From DASPXY01 sp038227745 (lineage in GTDB: Bacteria > Planctomycetota > Planctomycetia > Gemmatales > Gemmataceae): a stretch of DNA of 7,878 nucleotides. Position numbers and translations under genes: made by a program. The notes below the pieces were generated by a model. It was not told the origin of the DNA and did no database searches. It worked only from the letters and a program-made list of their open reading frames with translations. The stretch's first letter is position 1. Every line of letters starts with the position of its first letter. Where the stretch lies: contig JBBRPS010000489.1 of assembly GCA_038227745.1 (NCBI GenBank), positions 1 through 7,878 on the forward strand, given 5' to 3'. Below are positions 1-4,496 of this stretch, piece by piece.

Positions 1-1
1 C

Positions 2-853
2 CTGAAAAAAGACGAGAAGAACGCCGTCACGCGCGGCGTCATGCGGCAGCTGGAGAAGCTCGGCTACGTCCAGCGCTACGAGCCGGTGATGAAGGACGAC
101 GTGACGGGCGGCCTGCCCCCGACGTTCGTCATCACGATCAAAGGCGCCGCGGCGCTCGCTCAGGAGATGAAGGACGTCAATCTCACCCTGACGGTCCAGC
201 CGAACTTCAAGGACTGGATGAGCCTCAACCACTACTGCAAGCTCTCGTCGCTCCACATGACGATCGACGAGGCGTTCGAGGGCCAGAAGTACGTGAAGCT
301 GCACGCGCTCCGCTTCGAGCACGAGGTCGTGCGCCCCGAGGCCGAGGGGGGCGACCGCTTTCTCCTCCGCACGAAGGTCGGCGTGAACGCGGAGGGCAAG
401 CCGGTCTTCTCCTGCGCCGACACCGCGATGGAGGTCGAGGTGGAAGGCTACCGGCGGGCGCTCGTGGACGAATACGAGACGGCGAGCAGCGACACCCGCC
501 ATGTGATTTTTAAGAAACACAAGGGGCACCAGGGCCTGGCGACGAGGCACCTCTACCGGCGCTTCTTCCCCGAGGCTCGCGACATGCGCGTGCTCTGCTT
601 CTGCCCCTACGAGTCGTGGATGCATTCGCTGCGGGACGAGCTGAAAAAGCTGCGCGAGAAGATAAAGGACAAAGCGGGTGCGGAATTCTGGTTTTTCTGC
701 GACACGACGAAGGTGACGCCAGCGACGTTCCTGCACGGCGACATCTTCTACAGCGTGGACGAGGGGCCGTTCCCGCTCGTCCCCCCGCCTGTTCCTCTGG
801 CCCTCACCAGGGAGGGCGGCAGGGAGGAGAGACGGGAGGGCGGTCGAAAATGA
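2..853 (+). CDS. Replication-relaxation family protein, 5' end outside the window
   Basis: The reading frame is open from base 2, and the residues before the first ATG (position 41) continue a winged-helix pattern (LKKDEKNAVTRGVMRQLEKL), so the true start is upstream. The layout resembles the replication-relaxation family (Replic_Relax). A winged helix ends in a strand-turn (TFVITIKGAAAL). The sequence NHYCKLSSLHMTIDEA follows. Next comes a nuclease-like core with acidic residues (SCADTAMEVEVE, LVDEYETAS) and a lysine-rich stretch (FKKHKGH). A strand, VLCFCPYES, follows that core. Members occur on plasmids and integrative elements and are linked to replication or DNA processing, but their biochemistry is poorly known. 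The C-terminus is a low-complexity Gly/Arg/Glu tail encoded by purine-rich DNA with a repeated GGGAGGGCGG. The structured region directly downstream could be its target. Family assignment is from pattern memory, so moderately sure. Confidence 0.75.
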   Translation: MKKDEKNAVTRGVMRQLEKLGYVQRYEPVMKDDVTGGLPPTFVITIKGAAALAQEMKDVNLTLTVQPNFKDWMSLNHYCKLSSLHMTIDEAFEGQKYVKLHALRFEHEVVRPEAEGGDRFLLRTKVGVNAEGKPVFSCADTAMEVEVEGYRRALVDEYETASSDTRHVIFKKHKGHQGLATRHLYRRFFPEARDMRVLCFCPYESWMHSLRDELKKLREKIKDKAGAEFWFFCDTTKVTPATFLHGDIFYSVDEGPFPLVPPPVPLALTREGGREERREGGRK

Positions 854-903
854 CGCAAAGCCAATCGGGCATTTGTTTTGTGAGAGGGGCTTCCGACGGG
901 GCT

Positions 904-937
904 GCCGGGGCTGCGGCCCCGGCCCTCTGTTTTTTTT
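904..937 (+). terminator. Terminator-like hairpin after the replication-type gene
   Basis: An 8-bp perfect stem (GCCGGGGC / GCCCCGGC) with a TGCG tetraloop spans 904-923. CCTCTG follows, then eight T residues at 930-937. AGAGG at 883-887 can also pair with CCTCT at 924-928, which would bring the paired region up against the T-tract. It lies 50 bases after the stop at 853, a sensible place for an intrinsic terminator. The stem is also part of the left arm of the 24-bp inverted repeat. Confidence 0.5.
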
Positions 938-1035
938 CCTGGGTTTCGGGTGCTCGCGTTGCTCGCGTCCCTCCCAGTGGTGGAGCGGTCCACGGCCACG
1001 CTGCACAAATCACAGAGGGCCGGGGCCGCAGCCCC
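907..1035. repeat. 24-bp perfect inverted repeat with 81-bp spacer
   Basis: The arm at 907-930, which begins GGGGCTGCGGCCCC and ends CTCTGT, is the exact reverse complement of 1012-1035. Allowing mismatches, pairing continues outward for 4 of the next 6 bases. Each arm also folds on itself (GGGGC-TGCG-GCCCC). Two self-folding units in opposite orientation recall the paired REP/BIME arrangement of other bacteria. No target-site duplication is obvious, so a transposon-like (MITE) origin is not supported. Confidence 0.75.
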
Positions 1036-1168
1036 TGCACCCCGCGTCCCGGTTGCGAACACCGGGCCGCACCGCTCGCGACGAGCGGACGTCGGAAGCC
1101 CACGAGTTTCTGTCAGCCACAACCACCGTCCAGCGTCGGCTCAGGGCGACAACGGATGGCGCTAAGGC

Positions 1169-1188
1169 CCGCTCTCTTGAGCGGTTTT
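1169..1188 (+). terminator. Terminator-like hairpin before the 90-residue gene
   Basis: CCGCTC and GAGCGG form a 6-bp stem with a TCTT loop, followed at once by TTTTG. It ends 22 bases before the ATG at 1211, so it would stop transcripts entering from the left or end a small RNA made from the structured stretch before it. The T-run is only four bases, so termination may be partial. Confidence 0.45.
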
Positions 1189-1210
1189 GTCTCCTCACCA
1201 TCACACTTGT

Positions 1211-1483
1211 ATGTCAGACGAGCAAAAGGAATTTGCGGAAATCGTTGTTCTGGAACCGGGACTGGTTCTCCTCGACGTCGTTCGGCAGGGGAATACGCGA
1301 GTCGTCGTTTACCGCGACACGCGCAACGGCCTGTATCACTGGTACGAGCTGGAATTTCTCCAGGAGTCCGTCTGGCAGTCGGTCTTCCGGGTCGGCGATA
1401 AGAAGATCCAGGAGGCCATCGACCTGTTCACGAAAGCGAAACTGGTCGCTGCCAGCAAGCCTTCTCCGAACGACGATGAGTGA
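1211..1483 (+). CDS. Hypothetical protein, 90 residues, first of an overlapping pair
   Basis: I do not recognise this protein. It reads as a soluble alpha/beta protein: a strand-rich first half (FAEIVVLEPGLVLLDVV, TRVVVYRDT) with an aromatic patch YHWYELEF near residues 42-49, then a helical stretch (KKIQEAIDLFTKAKLVAAS, about 64-82) and an acidic end. The ATG at 1211 is chosen because an upstream extension would add a histidine-rich leader overlapping the terminator-like hairpin. No clear Shine-Dalgarno site is present. Its stop lies inside the next gene, overlapping by 8 bp, so the two are very likely co-transcribed and translationally coupled. The lower GC and relaxed third-position use differ from the integrase and primase genes. 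Confidence 0.65.
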   Translation: MSDEQKEFAEIVVLEPGLVLLDVVRQGNTRVVVYRDTRNGLYHWYELEFLQESVWQSVFRVGDKKIQEAIDLFTKAKLVAASKPSPNDDE

Positions 1484-1745
1484 TAAGCAGACCATCATCG
1501 GCATGACGGATCTTCTCGATGAAGTCTCTCGCGACTTGGACGACTTCAGGAAGAAGCATGCGAGTGACTACGGCGTGAAAAACGTGACGCTGTGGTGGGA
1601 GTTGGAGAGGGAGCGTTTGCTCATCAGGCACAAGGAGGCGCGCGTCGGCCGGCATTTGATGTCGAAACGGTGGGCCTGGACGTTCGGCGTGGAGTGCATG
1701 GTCGCCTTCATCGCTGGCGTGGCGGCAACGCTCCTGGTGCGGTAG
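1476..1745 (+). CDS. Small protein with C-terminal membrane helix, 89 residues
   Basis: The ATG at 1476 lies within the end of the preceding gene (8-bp overlap), which argues for translational coupling and decides the start. The first 60 residues are charged and helical (LLDEVSRDLDDFRKK, WWELERERLLIRHKEARVG), suggesting a short coiled or helical cytoplasmic part. Residues about 66-88 (WAWTFGVECMVAFIAGVAAT and on) form one hydrophobic helix ending in Arg, so the protein is probably tail-anchored with its N-terminus in the cytoplasm. No family is recognised. A soluble partner plus a tail-anchored membrane protein is an architecture seen in some defence, exclusion and toxin-antitoxin pairs, but nothing here proves such a role. 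A hairpin follows at 1757-1784. Confidence 0.65.
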   Translation: MSDKQTIIGMTDLLDEVSRDLDDFRKKHASDYGVKNVTLWWELERERLLIRHKEARVGRHLMSKRWAWTFGVECMVAFIAGVAATLLVR

Positions 1746-1756
1746 CAAGGACGTCG

Positions 1757-1784
1757 GGGCTGCTCGTCCCCTGAGGAGCGGCCC
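1757..1784 (+). terminator. Hairpin after the overlapping gene pair
   Basis: GGGCTGCTC (1757-1765) pairs with GAGCGGCCC (1776-1784) over 9 positions, including one G-T pair, around a 10-base loop. It begins 12 bases after the stop at 1745. Downstream is TAACTTTACTTCTC, only moderately T-rich, so termination is plausible but not certain. Confidence 0.35.
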
Positions 1785-1851
1785 TAACTTTACTTCTCGT
1801 GCGAGCGGAAACTCTCAACCGCCTCGCAGATCTTGCAAAGGGAAGAGAACA

Positions 1852-2049
1852 ATGAACGACAACGATGATGACGTTCGCAGCGAGTCGCACGGATGGTCGT
1901 TCGGCTTCGGCTTCAGTTGGTCGGGGCCAATTACACGGAGCGTTGAAGAGCAGTTTGAGCGTATGAAGCATCGACTGGTGGAGCTAAAACCGCACAAGGA
2001 GTTTTGGCTGCCCCAAGATCGCGGCCTCATCGACGGCGACGGCATTTGA
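1852..2049 (+). CDS. Hypothetical protein, 65 residues
   Basis: The ATG at 1852 has a purine-rich ribosome binding site (AAGGGAAGAG at 1838-1847) at good spacing, one of the clearer ones in the left half, which supports the frame. The protein has an acidic start (MNDNDDD), a Gly/aromatic segment (GWSFGFGFSWSG, residues 14-25), a charged helix (VEEQFERMKHRLVEL, 31-45) and an acidic tail ending DGDGI. The alternating Phe/Gly run is unusual for so short a protein. I recognise no family and no membrane helix. It stands alone between the hairpin at 1757-1784 and the broken gene downstream. Confidence 0.6.
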   Translation: MNDNDDDVRSESHGWSFGFGFSWSGPITRSVEEQFERMKHRLVELKPHKEFWLPQDRGLIDGDGI

Positions 2050-2150
2050 GGAGTTTTCAAGCAGTCACCGGCTCGTTCGCTTCGTCAGGGAGTTCGATCG
2101 GGCTGGTGAATTTGGCGCACGCCCATTGCGTGCAGTACCCTTCAAAGCCT

Positions 2151-2499
2151 ATGGCAACGAAGAACAAGGACGTTTCTGCCAAGATGGCAGCGGTAAAAAC
2201 CGCGACGGAAGCGGTGACCGCTTCGCCGGATGCGAAGCGTGGGCCAATCAAAACTTTTTGGGAAGAGGACGTCGGAGTGGCGATCTGGGCGCGCGTCCGT
2301 CAAACCAAAGACGGGCCGCTCACATTCTACTCCGTGACCTTCGAGCGGAGCTGGCGCGACGACAAAGGCCAGTTCCACTACACGGACTCGTTTAATTTCG
2401 AGGACATGCCGCAAGATTTTGCGGTTGGCAAAGTTCGCTCAGGAGTACGTGGAGCCTCTCCTGTACCCTGAACTGAAGGGCTACAAGCTCAAGGAGTGA
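2151..2499 (+). pseudogene. Small element-type protein gene with a one-base frameshift
   Basis: From the ATG at 2151 the frame runs to a stop at 2469-2471 (106 residues), but only about the first 88 residues look natural: an Ala/Lys-rich leader, then KTFWEEDVGVAIWARVR and LTFYSVTFERSWRDDKG. This pattern belongs to a widespread family of short unnamed proteins on planctomycete and phage-like elements, whose members normally end in a helix of the LAKLA type. Such an ending (LAKFAQEYVEPLLYPELKGY) is present in the +1 frame and runs to the stop at 2497-2499. Removing one T from the TTTT at 2417-2420 joins the parts as MPQDLRLAKFAQEY, giving 115 residues. A sequencing error in the homopolymer, a true mutation or programmed shifting are all possible. 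The function is unknown. Confidence 0.6.
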
Positions 2500-2506
2500 G
2501 AACAAT

Positions 2507-2526
2507 GGGGCCGCCCTGACGGCCCC
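2507..2526 (+). terminator. GC-rich hairpin after the frameshifted gene
   Basis: GGGGCCG (2507-2513) and CGGCCCC (2520-2526) form a perfect 7-bp stem with a CCCTGA loop, 8 bases after the stop at 2499. There is no T-tract, so it may be a weak or factor-assisted terminator or an mRNA-stabilising 3' structure. Its position directly after the +1-frame stop also fits 2499 as the real end of the upstream gene. Confidence 0.35.
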
Positions 2527-2532
2527 ACCAGT

Positions 2533-2700
2533 GATGATCTGCGTCTGTAGCGATTGGGTGGACTCAACCGTGGGTTCATCGAAGGGTCACCGGAACGGGA
2601 ACGTGTAGTTCTCATGGGAACGAACACGGTCGCTCCCTCGGCATGCCCAACGACCATCAGCGGATTCGCAACCCGCTCTTCGCTACAGACGTAGTTCATC
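2533..2700. repeat. Interrupted 21-bp inverted repeat
   Basis: Positions 2533-2553 (GATGATCTGCGTCTGTAGCG and one more base) match the reverse complement of 2680-2700 at 19 of 21 positions. The spacer of 126 bases can form an inner hairpin in which CGTGT-A-GTTC pairs with GAAC-GA-ACACG. The whole can be drawn as a long stem carrying at least one branch. Confidence 0.6.
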
Positions 2701-2771
2701 CCATCTCCGCGCTGCTGGTGCCGCCGGAATTTCGGCAGCTCAGTCAGACAGAGACGCACACATCTTCTCTT

Positions 2772-2803
2772 TTTCAGAGCACCACCTTCTTGGTGCTCTG
2801 AAA
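2772..2803. repeat. 13-bp perfect hairpin
   Basis: TTTCAGAGCACCA (2772-2784) is perfectly complementary to TGGTGCTCTGAAA (2791-2803) around a CCTTCT loop. Neither strand has a T-tract after the stem, so it is not a classical intrinsic terminator. It lies 37 bases before the possible membrane peptide gene, and could be an operator dyad or a leader structure. Confidence 0.6.
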
Positions 2804-2839
2804 CCCTTACTCACAACTTGGTTTTGCGATAGGTGCGTC

Positions 2840-2929
2840 ATGCTGCGCCGTGAGCTGTCGTTCTGGATCACCGTGCTGTTCGCGTTCGCGGTGGCGTTTG
2901 TGATGCGTCTCGTGCAGGCGTCGGAATAG
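2840..2929 (+). CDS. Possible 29-residue membrane peptide
   Basis: ATG at 2840 is preceded by AGGTG at 2831-2835 and opens a 30-codon frame ending in TAG. The product starts MLRRELSFW, continues as one hydrophobic stretch (WITVLFAFAVAFVMRLV) and ends QASE. A positive start followed by one helix of about 18 residues is the typical form of single-span bacterial microproteins. A second in-frame-independent TAG follows at once (TAGTAG region at 2927-2932). A ribosome binding site and a clean hydrophobic pattern support it, but so short a frame can arise by chance. It lies upstream of the methyltransferase gene with a terminator-like hairpin between, so it may be a separate unit. Confidence 0.35.
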   Translation: MLRRELSFWITVLFAFAVAFVMRLVQASE

Positions 2930-3000
2930 TAGCGGCGGGGTGCTCGCGTCAAGGGGTTCGGCCCTGTGACGCTGCGCTCCCGCGCCGCTGCGCGAGGCTC

Positions 3001-3034
3001 GCCTGCACTTGCAGGCATTCTTTCTCTTTTTTTT
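3001..3034 (+). terminator. Terminator-like hairpin abutting the methyltransferase start
   Basis: GCCTGC and GCAGGC form a perfect 6-bp stem with an ACTT loop (3001-3016). Of the next 18 bases (3017-3034) 14 are T, and the ATG at 3035 follows at once. The T-tract lies where a ribosome binding site would be expected. Either this ends an upstream transcript and the next gene has its own leaderless-like start, or it acts as an attenuator controlling read-through. Confidence 0.5.
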
Positions 3035-3724
3035 ATGAGAAGCATTGGCTTCACATCACCGGCCATCGCCGTCCTCCCGACGGCACCCAGGACCGCGAGC
3101 CCCGTCCCGTGGCTCACGAGCCTGTACCACAAGACGCTGCGCGGCGACTACGGCGACGCGCGCTATCCCGGCAACTGCGGCGGCGAGCTGATCAAGGACC
3201 TGCTGCGGTACTTCCGCCCGAAGAGCGTCTTCGACCCGATGACGGGCAGCGGCACGTGCAAGGACGTGTGCAACGAGTTGGGCATCGACTGCTGCTCGAA
3301 GGATATCCGCTACGGCTGGGACGCCGTGAATCCGCTCAACTATGAGAACATCGGAAAGTTTGATTTCGTGTGGATTCACCCGCCGTACTGGCGGCAGAAG
3401 GTGTACTCGGACAACCCGCTCGACCTCTCGGCCTCGACGTCGCTTCCGGCATTCCTTTCCCGGTACGCCGTGTTGATCGACAACTGTGCCCGCGTGCTCG
3501 GGCCGCGGGGAAAACTCGCGATCCTGATGGGCGACTACAGCGACCGCCACGAGGGATTCGTGCCGCTCGTGTACCACACGAAACGGCTGGCCTTCGAGAT
3601 CGGCCTGCGACAGTGCTGCACGGACATCATCCGCTTCTCGCACGGGGCGAGCAGCGGCAGGAAGGTCTACACGAGCAGCTTCATTCCGGGACTGCACGAC
3701 GTGTGCAGCATTTTTTCTAGGTGA
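3035..3724 (+). CDS. Solitary DNA methyltransferase (amino-methylating type), 229 residues
   Basis: The protein shows the two hallmark motifs of S-adenosylmethionine-dependent DNA methylases acting on an exocyclic amino group (N6-adenine or N4-cytosine). The cofactor motif I is FDPMTGSGT (residues 66-74). The catalytic motif IV is IHPPYW (114-119), where the first position is His instead of the usual Asp, Asn or Ser. Further blocks are LAILMGDYSDR (161-171) and FSHGASSGRK (201-210). At 229 residues it is short and has no obvious separate target-recognition domain. No restriction endonuclease gene is adjacent, so it is probably an orphan enzyme of the element. The ATG at 3035 is preferred over a GTG at 2966 because the extension would run through a terminator-like hairpin; it lacks a Shine-Dalgarno site. 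Base specificity cannot be told. Confidence 0.85.
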   Translation: MRSIGFTSPAIAVLPTAPRTASPVPWLTSLYHKTLRGDYGDARYPGNCGGELIKDLLRYFRPKSVFDPMTGSGTCKDVCNELGIDCCSKDIRYGWDAVNPLNYENIGKFDFVWIHPPYWRQKVYSDNPLDLSASTSLPAFLSRYAVLIDNCARVLGPRGKLAILMGDYSDRHEGFVPLVYHTKRLAFEIGLRQCCTDIIRFSHGASSGRKVYTSSFIPGLHDVCSIFSR

Positions 3725-3770
3725 TTCTCCATGCACATGCATCCCTATTTCCCATTCATCCCCTTTACAG

Positions 3771-4265
3771 ATGGTAACCAGGAAAAACCCAGCACCGGCA
3801 GAGCGAGAGTACTGCGTGTGGGCGGACTGCAACCGGCGCGTGTACCAAGACGTGTCGGCCTCGAGTCCCGAGCAAGCGTACCGGATCGCCAGGAAGCACC
3901 CCGAAGACTGGCAGTTCTGCTTCGAGCACGAAGCGAACGGCTACCGGCTGTCCGACGACGTGCAGGACGTGGCAGCCGGCGAATTCCTCCGCGTCGGCCC
4001 CGCCCCTCGCCACTGCAAGACGTGCGACAGCGAGATCGTCGAAACGGTGAATGACAGCCTCTTCCGCGACGGCGAGTGCAACGGCTGCGAGTACGAGCGG
4101 TACGCCTCCCAGCCGAAATTGCTGCGGGCGTGCGCAGCCGTGGCCAGGGAACTGGAGAGCGTTTCCTCGGCGATCCCGCACGGCACCGCAGCCAGGCGCC
4201 GATGCCGGCGCATCGGTAAGCGCCTGATGGCGGCCATCGCGAAGGCGAGGACTACGATGGCGTGA
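3771..4265 (+). CDS. Zinc-ribbon-like hypothetical protein, 164 residues
   Basis: The central part carries two CxxC pairs, HCKTC (C82, C85) and ECNGC (C103, C106), 17 residues apart, as in small zinc ribbons that bind nucleic acid or protein. The N-terminal part (EYCVWADCNRRVYQDVSASS, then EQAYRIARKHPEDWQFC) resembles a small alpha/beta domain often seen in phage and element proteins. The C-terminus is a basic helix (ARRRCRRIGKRLMAAIAKAR) that could contact DNA. The name of the family is not known to me. The ATG at 3771 has no clear ribosome binding site and lies 46 bases after the methyltransferase stop, so both may be on one transcript. The product is probably cytoplasmic; no membrane helix is seen. 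Confidence 0.75.
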   Translation: MVTRKNPAPAEREYCVWADCNRRVYQDVSASSPEQAYRIARKHPEDWQFCFEHEANGYRLSDDVQDVAAGEFLRVGPAPRHCKTCDSEIVETVNDSLFRDGECNGCEYERYASQPKLLRACAAVARELESVSSAIPHGTAARRRCRRIGKRLMAAIAKARTTMA

Positions 4266-4295
4266 TACGTTTTCGTTCCCTTTCCCCCTTACACG

Positions 4296-4496
4296 ATGAA
4301 TAAGGATGTTCTCAAACGAGTGACAGATGAGGCGATGGATGCCTTCGGTGAGATCCTGGTGAGGAACTTTCCGGAAGCGACAAGCGGGGACCTTTCCCCG
4401 GAGATCACGATGCAGCTGGTGTTCGCGATGGAGGCGGCGATCAAGCAATGGGTATCTGCCAACGTTCCCAAAAAGAAGCATGGAAAAGCTCGCTGA
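4296..4496 (+). CDS. Hypothetical protein, 66 residues, overlapping the primase gene
   Basis: The protein is small and mainly helical: KDVLKRVTDEAMDAFGEILV (3-22), then a short loop with Pro and Gly, then ITMQLVFAMEAAIKQWVSAN (37-56) and a basic tail, KKKHGKAR. Two amphipathic helices joined by a loop suggest a small dimeric or adaptor protein, but no family is recognised. No Shine-Dalgarno site precedes the ATG at 4296. Its end overlaps the start of the primase-polymerase gene by 17 bp (4480-4496), so it probably shares its transcript and may assist the same process. Confidence 0.65.
   Translation: MNKDVLKRVTDEAMDAFGEILVRNFPEATSGDLSPEITMQLVFAMEAAIKQWVSANVPKKKHGKAR

Larger units (their letters stand above)
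854..1210. other. Gene-free structured region downstream of the replication-type gene
   Basis: These 357 bases hold no convincing gene. They contain two inverted 24-bp arms (907-930 and 1012-1035), a T8 tract at 930-937, and hairpins at 904-923 (8 bp), 1048-1066 (5 bp), 1072-1088 (7 bp, CGA loop) and 1169-1184 (6 bp, then TTTT). Such density of structure beside a replication-relaxation-type gene is compatible with an origin or transfer site, a small RNA, or dispersed hairpin repeats. None of these roles is shown by the sequence alone. Confidence 0.55.
2500..2839. other. Gene-poor region rich in inverted repeats
   Basis: No convincing gene lies here. The stretch holds a hairpin at 2507-2526, a 21-bp interrupted inverted repeat (2533-2553 with 2680-2700), a nested possible hairpin pairing CGTGT/ACACG and GTTC/GAAC around TCATGG, and a 13-bp perfect hairpin at 2772-2803. 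The base composition is lower in GC than the integrase end of the window. A structured RNA, a remnant of a small mobile unit or decayed DNA would all fit. Confidence 0.5.

Noticed and set aside
616..1401. A 261-codon plus-strand frame across the structured region
   Set aside because: It overlaps the end of one gene and most of the next in another frame. Its middle is translated hairpin repeat (Gly/Arg/Ala/Pro-rich), so the openness comes from GC-rich DNA without stops.
2258..2265. TTGGGAAG matching the tRNA junction core, as a possible second attachment site
   Set aside because: Eight bases match by chance easily in this length. It lies within a coding frame and has no tRNA sequence on either side.
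2417..2420. Programmed frameshifting as the explanation of the broken gene
   Set aside because: The T-run does not form a recognised slippery heptamer in the zero frame, and the shift needed is +1. A deletion/insertion or read error is simpler, so this is kept only as an alternative.
2481..2699. A minus-strand frame of 72 codons with a GGAG before the ATG at 2699
   Set aside because: The first 35 residues look partly natural, but the rest translates the inverted repeat and the GC-rich hairpin, and codon choice is not like the neighbouring genes. It is possible but not supported enough to list.
3056..3832. A 258-codon open frame on the minus strand
   Set aside because: It is antisense to the methyltransferase gene, whose motifs I and IV are clear on the plus strand. 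The minus product is rich in Arg, Val, Ala and His without a domain.
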